Positions 1 to 7,360 are shown, counted from the first letter of the stretch. The stretch: DNA of 11,976 nucleotides from Neorhizobium sp. UBA7851 (GCA_002500765.1 DLSX01000046.1:1-11976), one strand, 5' to 3'. Notes: generated by a model not told the origin, from the letters alone. Program-made: numbers and translations.

Positions 1-836
1 ATCAGCGACTGGCCGGCGCGGGGGCCTGGGCCCCAGGCGACGTGCCGGTCGGTATCGGCATTCCCGTGGCCAGGACGGGCGGAGCGGACGAGCGAGAGGA
101 TCGCGTCCACCACCTTGTCACTGACCGGCATCTGGCGGATCAGCATCTGGATTTCCTGCAGGCGTGTGCTGTCGATGACGCCGCGCGGCTTGGCTTCGGC
201 AAGACCGGTCGTGCCGAGCAGGATCTGCCGTTCGGCATCGAGGTCCGGATAAAGGACGTCGACCTGCAGCAGGAAGCGGTCGAGCTGGGCTTCCGGCAGC
301 GGATAGGTACCCTCCTGCTCCAGCGGGTTCTGGGTCGCCAGAACATGGAACGGGGCGGGGAGATCGAAACGCTGGCCGGCGACCGTGATGTGATATTCCT
401 GCATCGACTGCAGCAGCGCCGACTGGGTGCGCGGCGAGGCGCGGTTGATTTCGTCGGCCATCAGCAGCTGGGCGAAGATCGGCCCCTTGATGAAGCGGAA
501 GGAGCGGCGACCGCCTTCATCGGTATCCATGACTTCGGAACCGAGGATATCCGACGGCATCAGGTCCGGGGTGAACTGGATACGGTTTGAATCGAGTCCG
601 AGGACTGTGCCGAGCGTGGTTACCAGCTTGGTCTTGGCGAGGCCCGGAACACCGACGAGCAGCGCATGGCCGCCGGAGAGAACGGCGAGAAGCGTGTTTT
701 CCACCACCCGTTCCTGGCCGAAAATGACTTTCGCGATTTCCTCGCGGACGGCGGCGATGTCGGCCAGCGCCTTCTCGGCGGCTGCGACGATTGCCTTCTC
801 GTCAAGAACGGCCTCGGTTGGATTCATCACGCCCAT
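1..836 (-). CDS. MoxR-family AAA+ ATPase (3' end beyond window)
   Basis: MoxR AAA+ ATPases are cytoplasmic chaperone-like ATPases, usually encoded beside DUF58 and von Willebrand factor A proteins and thought to help metal insertion or assembly of envelope or stress complexes. About 278 residues are visible. Walker A is GVPGLAKT (residues 62-69); the MPSDILG motif is at 93-99; Walker B is LLMADEINRA (124-133); the sensor-1 stretch ATQNPLEQEGTYPLPEAQLDRF begins near residue 167. The family is usually about 320-340 residues, so the lid domain is partly lost at the left edge. An in-frame ATG also lies at 848, but the ATG at 836 has a GGAG (846-843) six bases upstream and is preferred; a further ATG is at 827. 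The gene is divergent from the DUF1285 operon. Family assignment is certain; the exact client is unknown. Confidence 0.93.
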   Translation of the reverse strand, partial: MGVMNPTEAVLDEKAIVAAAEKALADIAAVREEIAKVIFGQERVVENTLLAVLSGGHALLVGVPGLAKTKLVTTLGTVLGLDSNRIQFTPDLMPSDILGSEVMDTDEGGRRSFRFIKGPIFAQLLMADEINRASPRTQSALLQSMQEYHITVAGQRFDLPAPFHVLATQNPLEQEGTYPLPEAQLDRFLLQVDVLYPDLDAERQILLGTTGLAEAKPRGVIDSTRLQEIQMLIRQMPVSDKVVDAILSLVRSARPGHGNADTDRHVAWGPGPRAGQSL

Positions 837-937
837 GTCGTTCTCCATAATCAAGGTCGATATTCACACGCCGGATGGCCGGACTGCCCTCAGCACGAGT
901 CGTCGTTCCGCAGCAAGTACATTAGCCTCAGAAGTTA

Positions 938-960
938 TTACCCGAAATAAGGCTGACAAG
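938..960 (-). promoter_or_regulatory. Possible moxR promoter overlapping the divergent -35 box
   Basis: On the minus strand CTTGTC (960-955) could act as a -35 box, with a poor AT-rich -10 (around GGTAATAACTT) about 17 bases downstream. Its -35 shares bases with the plus-strand CTGACA at 953-958, so the two promoters would be face to face. The -10 match is weak, so this is tentative. Confidence 0.22.
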
Positions 961-981
961 CTCGTTTCGAATGACTATCTC
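953..981 (+). promoter_or_regulatory. Putative sigma-70 promoter of the DUF1285-nudix-cca operon
   Basis: CTGACA (953-958), a 17-base spacer and TATCTC (976-981). Shifted one base it reads GCTGAC-N17-CTATCT, one mismatch per hexamer from the rhizobial housekeeping form CTTGAC-N17-CTATAT. The predicted start near 987-989 would leave a leader of about 40 bases before the first ATG. Inferred from sequence only. Confidence 0.45.
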
Positions 982-985
982 GTGA

Positions 986-1010
986 GGAACAATCGAGACG
1001 GTCAACGATT
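986..1010 (+). promoter_or_regulatory. Weak EcfG/RpoE2-like promoter match upstream of DUF1285 gene
   Basis: GGAAC (986-990) is followed 18 bases later by TT (1009-1010), which fits the loose GGAAC-N18-TT form reported for rhizobial general-stress sigma factors, but the -10 reads CGATT rather than CGTT. The transcript start would lie only about 12-15 bases before the first ATG. Low confidence; the sigma-70-like site at 953-981 is the better candidate. Confidence 0.18.
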
Positions 1011-1029
1011 AATTTCGAACCGGGACTGA

Positions 1030-1656
1030 ATGATGGCAGCAGAAACGATAAATTCGGCGTCCGACGCCGCCGGCCTCGCGGCCATGATTTCGCGTGCGGC
1101 CGAGCAATCGGGTGCGGCAAGCCGTGGATTGCCGCCGGTGACCAAGTGGAATCCGCCTTTCTGCGGTGATCTCGACATGGAAATCCGGGCTGACGGTACC
1201 TGGTTCTATATGGGGACGCCGATCGGTCGTGCGCCGCTTGTGCGTTTGCTTTCTACCGTTTTGCGCAAGGATGAGGACGGCAGAACTTATCTTGTGACAC
1301 CTGTGGAAAAGGTCGGCATCCGTGTCGTCGATGCGCCGTTCGTGGCCGTCGAGATGCAGGTCGCAGAGAGGGACGGGGCTTCGTTCGTCACATTCCGCAC
1401 GAATGTCGGAGATGTGGTCGAGGTCGATGCGGATCATCCCCTGCGGTTCGAGACGGTCGGTGAGGAACGGCAGCTGAAGCCCTATGTGCTTGTTCGTGGC
1501 AGGCTCGAAGCGCTCATTTCCCGTGCAGTCATGTATGATCTTGTGGCGCTTGGAGAGACGGTCGAGATCGATGGCGTCGAGATGTTCTCGGTGAGGTCGG
1601 GGGCTGAGATCTTTCCGGTCATGCCGGTGGCTGAGCTGGAGCGGTTGGCATCATGA
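1030..1656 (+). CDS. DUF1285 domain protein
   Basis: A 208-residue soluble protein matching the DUF1285 family by its PPVTKWNPPFCGDLDMEI entry (around residue 35) and the following W-F-Y-M-G-TPI-R-PLVRLLSTVLR segment; the conserved domain fills most of residues 30-200. The biochemical role of the family is not known. There is no signal peptide and no membrane segment. Two tandem ATGs open the frame (1030 and 1033); GGGA at 1022-1025 sits 4 bases before the first and 7 before the second, so the second may be used. The stop overlaps the next start in an ATGA (1653-1656). First gene of a three-gene operon with a Nudix hydrolase and the CCA-adding enzyme, which hints at a nucleotide or RNA-related role, an inference from neighbours only. 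Confidence 0.9.
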   Translation: MMAAETINSASDAAGLAAMISRAAEQSGAASRGLPPVTKWNPPFCGDLDMEIRADGTWFYMGTPIGRAPLVRLLSTVLRKDEDGRTYLVTPVEKVGIRVVDAPFVAVEMQVAERDGASFVTFRTNVGDVVEVDADHPLRFETVGEERQLKPYVLVRGRLEALISRAVMYDLVALGETVEIDGVEMFSVRSGAEIFPVMPVAELERLAS

Positions 1657-2303
1657 GCGAGCTGGCGATCAAGGCGATGACACCGTTTTCCGCCGAAAGC
1701 TTTCGCCAGCGGGCGCTGCACCAGAGCGGTGGTCCGCTGGAGACCGCATGGCGCGATCACGGTGACCACCTGCTCAATCCGCAATTCGTCGATGTGGCGA
1801 CCGGTCTGACGCTTCGGGACGCGGCGGTGCTGGTGCCGGTGGTCGATGACGGGAACGAGGCGAAGATCATTCTTACCCAGCGCACAGCCACGCTGCGCAA
1901 GCATTCCGGCCAGATTGCCTTTCCGGGCGGTGCCGTTGATCCCGAAGACGGTTCGCCGGAACAGGCCGCACTTCGCGAGGCTCGCGAGGAAATCGGCCTC
2001 GATCCACATTATGTGGAGCCACTTGCGCGGCTGCCGCAATATTATGCGATGACGGGTTTCCGCATCACGCCGGTGCTTTCCGTGGTCAAGCGGGGCTTCG
2101 ACCTGAAGCTCAATCCGGCCGAGGTGGATGATGTTTTCGAAGTGCCGCTGTCGTTTCTGATGAACGAGGCGAACCATCAGCGCGGCACGCGCAATTTCGA
2201 CGGCACGGAGCGGCATTTCTACCTCATGCCCTACGAGGGCCGGAATATATGGGGGATCACCGCCGGTATCCTCCGCACGCTTTATGAAAGGCTTTATGCA
2301 TGA
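1653..2303 (+). CDS. Nudix hydrolase, CoA pyrophosphatase type (NudL-like)
   Basis: A 216-residue Nudix protein expected to cleave coenzyme A or its derivatives to 3',5'-ADP and 4'-phosphopantetheine in the cytoplasm. The CoA-specific motif upstream of the Nudix box is clear: LTQRTATLRKHSGQIAFPGG (residues 74-93). The box follows as GGAVDPEDG...AALREAREEIGLD (92-117) with the longer loop seen in NudL-type enzymes and intact catalytic REAREE glutamates (108-113). Length is near the usual 190-220. The ATG at 1653 lies inside the stop of the DUF1285 gene (ATGA), and its own stop overlaps cca in the same way, so translation is probably coupled at both ends. Substrate is assigned by motif; activity on CoA-capped RNA is possible but not shown. 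Confidence 0.92.
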   Translation: MSELAIKAMTPFSAESFRQRALHQSGGPLETAWRDHGDHLLNPQFVDVATGLTLRDAAVLVPVVDDGNEAKIILTQRTATLRKHSGQIAFPGGAVDPEDGSPEQAALREAREEIGLDPHYVEPLARLPQYYAMTGFRITPVLSVVKRGFDLKLNPAEVDDVFEVPLSFLMNEANHQRGTRNFDGTERHFYLMPYEGRNIWGITAGILRTLYERLYA

Positions 2304-3562
2304 CTTCCGTTGCTGGCGAGACCTGGTTTCAGGATGCGGCCCTGAGCCAAGTGATGACGTTTCTGAATTCCGATGGCGGCGAGGCCCGCGTCGCCGGTGG
2401 CGCCGTGCGCAACGCTCTGATGGGGCTCGATGTGGCGGATGTCGATATCGCTACAACGCTTCGGCCCGAAGTGGTGGTTGAGCGGGCAAAGGCTGCCGGC
2501 ATCAAGGCCGTGCCCACGGGAATAGAGCATGGCACGGTGACGCTCGTCGTCGATGGCCGCGGTTTCGAGGTGACCACGCTTCGCCGCGATATCGAGACGA
2601 ACGGACGCCATGCCGTGGTAGAGTTCGGCACCGACTGGAAGGCTGACGCGGAGCGGCGGGACCTGACGATCAACGCGCTTTATGCAGACGACAGGGGCGA
2701 GGTGATCGATCTCGTCGAAGGAATGAAGGATATCGAGACGCGGACGGTGCGGTTCATCGGCGACGCCGCGCAGCGGATCGCGGAGGATCATCTGCGCATC
2801 CTGCGTTTCTTCCGTTTCTTCGCCTATTACGGTTCAGGCCGGCCGGATGCGGATGGGTTGCGGGCCTGCGCGCGGGCGAAGGAGCAGCTGTCTGCCCTTT
2901 CGGCCGAACGGGTGTGGACGGAGACGAAAAAACTGCTCGGCGCTGCCGATCCGTCGCGCGCTCTTCTCTGGATGCGGCAGGCGGGTGTGCTGACGGCAAT
3001 CCTTCCCGAGACGGAAAAATGGGGCATTGATGGTATTCACAGTCTCGTTGCCGCAGAGCAGGCGCTCGGCTGGAAGCCGGAGCCGTTGTTGCGGCTTGCT
3101 GCGATCGTGCCGCCGGATGTGGAGCGGCTCGATGCGCTGTCCAAGCGTCTGAGACTTTCCAATGCCGATGCGCTGAAGTTGCAGCAATGGGCGGCAACGC
3201 CTGTGTTGCCGGATGAAGTGACGGATGTCGGGTTTACCCGGCTTCTCTATCGGCATGATCGGCAGGGAATGACGTTTCGCCTGAAACTGGCGCTCGCTTC
3301 GGCGCGGGCGGCAGCCGAGGGGGATCCGGTGGCGATGCGCAGGAGCGCCCGGCTGTCACAGCTGCTGTCGATGACGGAAAAATACGTGAAGCCGAATTTC
3401 CCGCTTTCAGGCGGCGACGTGATTGCGGCAGGGGTGCCTGCGGGCAAGCGGGTCGGCGAAATCCTCAAAGAGCTAAAAGAGTTCTGGATCAGCCGCAATT
3501 TCAATCCCGAGCGGCCCGAACTGGCCGCCCGACTGGCCGATATGGTCAGCGAAGAAAAATAG
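2300..3562 (+). CDS. cca: CCA tRNA nucleotidyltransferase
   Basis: A 420-residue class II nucleotidyltransferase that builds or repairs the 3' CCA of tRNAs. The polymerase head has GGAVRNALMG (residues 33-42) and the metal-binding Asp pair D47 and D49 in ADVDIATT, then GIEHGTVTL, TTLRRDIE and RRDLTINALY (119-128), the NTP-binding EDHLRILRFFRFFAYYG (162-178) and a helical body and tail for tRNA binding. Length fits alphaproteobacterial CCA-adding enzymes, which lack the HD domain of the E. coli enzyme. A PcnB-type poly(A) polymerase is the alternative in this superfamily, but the size and motifs fit CCA addition better. The start overlaps the nudix stop by ATGA (2300-2303). Only six bases separate its stop from the stop of the convergent DUF1059 gene. 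Confidence 0.93.
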   Translation: MTSVAGETWFQDAALSQVMTFLNSDGGEARVAGGAVRNALMGLDVADVDIATTLRPEVVVERAKAAGIKAVPTGIEHGTVTLVVDGRGFEVTTLRRDIETNGRHAVVEFGTDWKADAERRDLTINALYADDRGEVIDLVEGMKDIETRTVRFIGDAAQRIAEDHLRILRFFRFFAYYGSGRPDADGLRACARAKEQLSALSAERVWTETKKLLGAADPSRALLWMRQAGVLTAILPETEKWGIDGIHSLVAAEQALGWKPEPLLRLAAIVPPDVERLDALSKRLRLSNADALKLQQWAATPVLPDEVTDVGFTRLLYRHDRQGMTFRLKLALASARAAAEGDPVAMRRSARLSQLLSMTEKYVKPNFPLSGGDVIAAGVPAGKRVGEILKELKEFWISRNFNPERPELAARLADMVSEEK

Positions 3563-3568
3563 CTGCTC

Positions 3569-3757
3569 TCAGGCGGCGGCGTTTTCTTCCTTGCGGATGC
3601 GGGCCTTGATGTTTTCGACCATGTTTTCGCGAATTATCTCCTCGCCGTGATCGGTGCGCATGTGCTCCACCGCACGGCGTACCACTTCCGCATCCTGTTC
3701 GGCGCGCGTATGCCACTGGCATCCGGGCACGAGTGTGCCGCATTCGAAAAGCCGCAT
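3569..3757 (-). CDS. DUF1059 family small protein
   Basis: A 62-residue protein beginning MRLFECGTLVPGC, typical of DUF1059. Cys6, Cys13, His16, His32 and His37 could bind a metal or carry redox chemistry; this is inference, as the family has no established function. The rest is a helical segment with AEVVRRAVEHMR and a charged tail. A longer frame reaches 3820, but the ATG at 3757 has a near-perfect GGAGGT (3770-3765) seven bases upstream and gives the usual family length. It ends six bases from the stop of cca, convergent. An EcfG-like promoter lies 55-79 bases upstream, so the gene may belong to the general stress response. Confidence 0.88.
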   Translation of the reverse strand: MRLFECGTLVPGCQWHTRAEQDAEVVRRAVEHMRTDHGEEIIRENMVENIKARIRKEENAAA

Positions 3758-3811
3758 GGCGATTACCTCCCTATGGTTGATGTTGGCCGCCCCACCGGGC
3801 GACCAGAGATA

Positions 3812-3836
3812 AACCGCCAAACGCGACCGAGGTTCC
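3812..3836 (-). promoter_or_regulatory. Putative EcfG (RpoE2-type) general-stress promoter of DUF1059 gene
   Basis: On the minus strand GGAAC (3836-3832), a 17-base spacer and GTT (3814-3812) match the alphaproteobacterial EcfG form GGAAC-N16/17-GTT, also written GGAAC-N18-TT. The start would be near 3805 and the leader about 48 bases, ending in the strong Shine-Dalgarno at 3770-3765. Motif and distance both fit; there is no expression evidence. Confidence 0.45.
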
Positions 3837-3871
3837 GCGGTTTCCGACTGAAGTCTTGCCGGCGACTTGAG

Positions 3872-4141
3872 CTATTCCCGCATGGCCCAGGAATGAAAGA
3901 CCGAGCCAGCCGGCGGGTTGACCGGCACTGGGGGATTGCCGTGGGCGGCGGAGGCTTCCGGCTTCAAGCCGGCCAACTGGTGCTTTACCTGGGCAATGCA
4001 GAAGGAAAGCGGCAGCTCTCCTCCGCTTTTCACCCGCATTTCGGTTGCAAGGCGGTCAATCAGTTCGGACTTGTTTGATGCGATGGAGTCAGCGTCGCCT
4101 TCAGTTGCGGCGGGTCGAGGCATGCTATTCGATGGTGTCAT
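3872..4141 (-). CDS. Hypothetical protein, 89 residues
   Basis: I do not recognise a family. The ATG at 4141 is backed by a strong GGAGGA (4154-4149) seven bases upstream; a GTG at 4168 would add nine residues but lacks such support. The protein begins MTPSNSMPRPAATEG, has a probably helical middle (about 24-60: SELIDRLATEMRVK, then SFCIAQVKHQLAGLKPE) and ends in a Pro-rich tail (GNPPVPVNPPAGSV). No signal peptide, membrane segment or cysteine cluster (one Cys). It lies between hemF and the DUF1059 gene, all on the minus strand, 127 bases after hemF and 114 before the DUF1059 start, so it may be transcribed alone. The strong ribosome binding site is the main reason to call it real. Confidence 0.65.
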   Translation of the reverse strand: MTPSNSMPRPAATEGDADSIASNKSELIDRLATEMRVKSGGELPLSFCIAQVKHQLAGLKPEASAAHGNPPVPVNPPAGSVFHSWAMRE

Positions 4142-4213
4142 CGGATATTCCTCCCGGTTGATCCTCACAGATTAACACCGGAAGAGAAGATTCGTGTATG
4201 ACATTTATCAAAT

Positions 4214-4227
4214 GTACGATGCCGTAC
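4214..4227. repeat. Short inverted repeat between hemF and the 89-residue gene
   Basis: GTACG-atgc-CGTAC, a perfect five-base inverted repeat in the AT-rich gap, about 75-85 bases upstream of the ATG at 4141. It could be an operator or chance. I see no U-tract hairpin that would end hemF transcription here. Confidence 0.3.
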
Positions 4228-4268
4228 GAAAAATAGTTCGTGAGCGACCGTGATGCGGCGCGCCGACG

Positions 4269-5183
4269 TTACGGCCAGCGGACAGTCGGGGGCAGGGAGG
4301 ACAGGATCGAATCCACGTTGCCGCCGGTCTTCAGGCCGAAGATCGTGCCGCGGTCATAAAGCAGGTTGAATTCGACGTAACGCCCGCGGCGGACAAGCTG
4401 CTCGTCGCGCTGTTCCTCGGTCCATGGCGTGTTGAAATTCGAGCGGACGATCTTGGGATAAACGAGGTTGAAGGCGCGGCCGACATCCTGGGCGAAAGCG
4501 AAGTCGGCAGCCCAGCCGCCTTTTTCTTCCGGCGATTGCAGCCAGTCGAAGAATATGCCGCCGACGCCGCGTGGCTCGTTGCGATGCTTCAGGAAGAAAT
4601 ATTCGTCGCACCAGGCCTTGTAGCGCGGGTAATCGGCAATGGCCGCGTGGCGATTGCAGGTTATTTCCATCACCCGGTGGAAGAGCTGGGTGTCGGGATC
4701 GTCCTGCGTTCGCCGGTCATTCAGCACCGGCGTGAGGTCTGCGCCACCACCAAACCAGTTGCTGGAGGTCACGACCATGCGGGTGTTCATGTGAACGGTC
4801 GGGACGTTCGGGTTGACGGGGTGGGCAATCAACGAAATGCCGGATGCCCAGAAACGAGGGTCCTCTTCAGCGCCGGGGATCTGGCTGCGGAAATCGGGCG
4901 AGAACTCGCCATGGACTGTGGAGGTGTGAACGCCAACCTTTTCGAAGACGCGGCCTTCCATCATCGACATCCTGCCGCCGCCACCTTCACCGCCATCGCG
5001 CAGCCAATCCTTACCGACGAAAGCGCCGGGGGGCTGGTCGGACAACGGGCCTTCCAGTTCGTGCTCGAGGGCTTCGAACGAGGCACAGATCGTGTCGCGC
5101 AGGTTTTCGAACCACGCACGGGCGGCCTGCTTCTTGTCTTCGATATCCTCAGGCAGGCCTTTCGGCAGGTTCGGGCGTTCCAT
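4269..5183 (-). CDS. hemF: Oxygen-dependent coproporphyrinogen III oxidase
   Basis: HemF decarboxylates coproporphyrinogen III to protoporphyrinogen IX using O2, in the cytoplasm, late in haem synthesis. The 304-residue protein has the family signature Y188-D213, including KAWCDEYFFLKHRNEPRG and VGGIFFDW, the VPTVHMNTR segment with the conserved His at 131, NWFGGGADLTP, and the C-terminal RRGRYVEFNLLYDRGT...FGLKTGG. The frame stays open to 5243, but the ATG at 5183 follows GAGAGG with seven bases between and gives the usual length of about 300 residues; the ATG at 5201 has no Shine-Dalgarno. It is divergent from the small gene at 5365, with a 181-base shared gap. I see no FNR/FixK-type palindrome there. 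Confidence 0.97.
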   Translation of the reverse strand: MERPNLPKGLPEDIEDKKQAARAWFENLRDTICASFEALEHELEGPLSDQPPGAFVGKDWLRDGGEGGGGRMSMMEGRVFEKVGVHTSTVHGEFSPDFRSQIPGAEEDPRFWASGISLIAHPVNPNVPTVHMNTRMVVTSSNWFGGGADLTPVLNDRRTQDDPDTQLFHRVMEITCNRHAAIADYPRYKAWCDEYFFLKHRNEPRGVGGIFFDWLQSPEEKGGWAADFAFAQDVGRAFNLVYPKIVRSNFNTPWTEEQRDEQLVRRGRYVEFNLLYDRGTIFGLKTGGNVDSILSSLPPTVRWP

Positions 5184-5364
5184 TCCGGTTCCTCTCGTCA
5201 TTGCGTGGTCGATTCGGCTCCTCTGTCCCCGCCATAACAGCAATGGCTTTCGCGTTCCATTCCGCGAACTGTCCCGGGCTTCTCATCCATCGAAAATCGG
5301 ACTCGTAAAACGGGTAAACCACGCTTATCTTCTTTTATTAGCAGGGTGCGGATGAGAGGCTTTC

Positions 5365-5622
5365 ATGGCGAGATTCACAGCACCGCCGCTGGACGGCTTG
5401 AAGCGGCGTATCGACCGTCACCGGCAGCATGTGGCCGGAGAGCGTTCCGGCATGTTCGTGCGCGAAACCTTCCAGATGTCTCGGATCGATGCCCGCGAAA
5501 AGGCGCGCGAATGGTTCGAGGAATTCCCCAAGGCTGCGTATTGGACCGAGGTGGAAAGCTGGCGGCAGCTGGATGGCGACCAGATCGAATTCACCATGCG
5601 GCGTCTGCCGACCGCTGATTGA
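5365..5622 (+). CDS. Conserved-looking hypothetical protein, 85 residues
   Basis: No family recognised. The ATG at 5365 follows GAGAGG (5354-5359) by five bases. The protein is charged and soluble, without Cys, signal peptide or membrane segment: a basic N-terminal part (LDGLKRRIDRHRQH), a helical middle (SRIDAREKAREWFEEFP) and an aromatic-rich strand region (AAYWTEVESWRQLDG then EFTMRRL). It is divergent from hemF and ends 27 bases before the stop of the convergent Na/Pi transporter gene. Codon use matches the neighbours, and the good ribosome binding site supports a real gene. Function cannot be inferred. Confidence 0.75.
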   Translation: MARFTAPPLDGLKRRIDRHRQHVAGERSGMFVRETFQMSRIDAREKAREWFEEFPKAAYWTEVESWRQLDGDQIEFTMRRLPTAD

Positions 5623-5649
5623 TGCTCCAACATCGATCCGACCGTGATC

Positions 5650-7302
5650 TCATGAACGTTTTTCCGCCTGTCTGAGCCTGCTTTCGATGAGCGAGCCGCT
5701 TTCATCGAGAATGGGATGGGCGACGGAGACGATGTGAGCGTTGATGCGCTTGAGGTCGCGCAGCATGTCCAGATGCACCGAACTCGTCTGCAGACTTTCC
5801 GGCTTGCCATGCCTCAATCGTTCAAGATGCCGTTCGGCGGAATGCTTCTCCAACCGCCGGACTTCCACCTTTATCTCCATCAGGCGTCTTGCAAGGTTGA
5901 CATCGCCGGTGACGAAGACCGTCTGGGCGGTGCGCAGAGTGTCGATGGTGAGGTCGAAAAGATCGGCCAGCTCCCTATAGCCATCGTCCGAGAATTTCAG
6001 GCCCTTTTCGATCTTCTTGGCGAGTTGGTCACAAAGGCCTTTTTCGATGATGTCGCCCATGTGTTCGAGGTTGATCGCGTAATCGATGATTGCGATCGAC
6101 CGTCTGGCGTTGTTGTCCTCCAGTCCCTTCTGTCCGAGCTTCGACAGATAGAGTTTCACGTCCTGCTGCAGTTTGTCGACGCGGCCTTCTATGAGGGCAA
6201 TGTCTTTCAGGGGCGCAAGATCATTGTGCTTGAAGGCATTTTCGGTGCGAATCAGCATCCGTTCGATCTGGTCGCCCACGCCGAGCACTTCACGTGTCGC
6301 ATTGGCAAGCGCGCGGACAGGATCATCCAGTTCGTCGGGATCGAGGAACTGCGGACCGGTCTCCTTTTCCGGCTCGTCGGGGATCAGGCGTGTCATCAGA
6401 TCCGAGACCTGGCCTCCGAAAGGCCAGGCGATCAGCGCCAGAATGAGGTTGAAGGCGAGATGGGCATCGACCGGCAGCTTTTCCGGTGAGATCGGCAATG
6501 TCTGCAACATGTCGGCCGCAATGCCGGCGAGTGGAAGCGCGAGAACGCAGCCGATGGCACGGACGAGAAGGTTGCCGCGGGTGACGCGACGTGCCTCGGG
6601 TGGGCTTGCAAGTGTGGCGACGACCGGTGGAATGGCGCCGCCAAGGTTTGCGCCGAGGATGAGGACGACGATCAGCCCCGGCGATGCGATGCCGCTCGAT
6701 GCCAGCGACAGGACGAGGATGACGATGGCGAGGCTTGACGAGGAGACGAAGGCTAGCGCTGCGGAAAAGAGGAGAGCTACAAGCCAGCTGGCGTCGAGCA
6801 TATTCAGGAACGCGGCGAGCGCCGGCGACTGCCGCATGGGTTCGGTCGCCATGCCGAGAACCTGGAGTGACAGGAGCATCAGGCCTATGCCGATCAGCGC
6901 CGTGCCAAATCCTCTTCTGGCAGCGGAGCCGTTGCGCAGCAGGATCACTCCGACAAGCAGCAGGAGTGGAGCAAAGACCTCGGTGCCTGCCGCGACCAGC
7001 CAGGCGGTGACTGCCGTGCCGATATTGGCACCGAGCAGCACAATCTGCGCCATGCGCGGATTGACGAGACCGCGTTCGGCAAAGGAGGCGGTCATCAGAG
7101 CGGTGGCGGTGGAGCTTTGCAGCGCGATCGTCGCACCAAGGCCCGAAAGGATGGAGCGGAGGCCGCTTTTGGTGCTGTTGGCAAGCCCGGTTCGCAAGCG
7201 TGCGCCAAAGGCGAGGGTGACGCCGTCTTTAACCTGCGCAAGGCCGAAAAGAAGCAGCGCGACCGCACCGAGAATGTTGATGACGACGAGCGTCGACTGC
7301 AC
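5650..7302 (-). CDS. Na/Pi-cotransporter family protein with PhoU-like C-terminal domain (NptA/YjbB type)
   Basis: A 550-residue inner-membrane protein of the Na+/phosphate cotransporter II family. Residues about 1-310 are a series of hydrophobic helices in two related halves, with the signature QSSTATA (62-68) and a later VSSSSLAIV; residues about 329-545 form a helical PhoU-like cytoplasmic domain (GVGDQIERMLIRTENAF, then AIIDYAINLEHMGDIIEKGL). Such proteins move phosphate, often outward in bacteria; direction here is not known. The start is GTG at 7302 with GGGGAG (7314-7309) six bases upstream. A good sigma-70-like promoter lies just upstream. It converges on the 85-residue gene with 27 bases between stops, no terminator visible. 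Confidence 0.93.
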   Translation of the reverse strand: MQSTLVVINILGAVALLLFGLAQVKDGVTLAFGARLRTGLANSTKSGLRSILSGLGATIALQSSTATALMTASFAERGLVNPRMAQIVLLGANIGTAVTAWLVAAGTEVFAPLLLLVGVILLRNGSAARRGFGTALIGIGLMLLSLQVLGMATEPMRQSPALAAFLNMLDASWLVALLFSAALAFVSSSSLAIVILVLSLASSGIASPGLIVVLILGANLGGAIPPVVATLASPPEARRVTRGNLLVRAIGCVLALPLAGIAADMLQTLPISPEKLPVDAHLAFNLILALIAWPFGGQVSDLMTRLIPDEPEKETGPQFLDPDELDDPVRALANATREVLGVGDQIERMLIRTENAFKHNDLAPLKDIALIEGRVDKLQQDVKLYLSKLGQKGLEDNNARRSIAIIDYAINLEHMGDIIEKGLCDQLAKKIEKGLKFSDDGYRELADLFDLTIDTLRTAQTVFVTGDVNLARRLMEIKVEVRRLEKHSAERHLERLRHGKPESLQTSSVHLDMLRDLKRINAHIVSVAHPILDESGSLIESRLRQAEKRS

Positions 7303-7360
7303 TTCAGACTCCCCGAGACGATCATGGGAAAACGAGAGTATTTCCGTTGCCGGCTAAGGA

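Noticed and set aside
42..1029. Plus-strand frames 42-590 and 427-1029
   Set aside because: They overlap the MoxR ATPase, whose Walker motifs are intact on the minus strand; the second runs into the intergenic gap without a domain.
4256..4265. CGGCGCGCCG palindrome after hemF as terminator
   Set aside because: No loop and no T-run, so it cannot act as an intrinsic terminator.
5218..5250. GGAAC with GTT on the minus strand upstream of hemF as an EcfG promoter
   Set aside because: The spacer is 15 bases, outside the 16-17 seen for EcfG promoters.
6173..7357. 394-codon open frame on the plus strand across the Na/Pi transporter
   Set aside because: Ser/Arg-rich shadow of the transporter, which has the QSS signature and PhoU-like tail on the minus strand.
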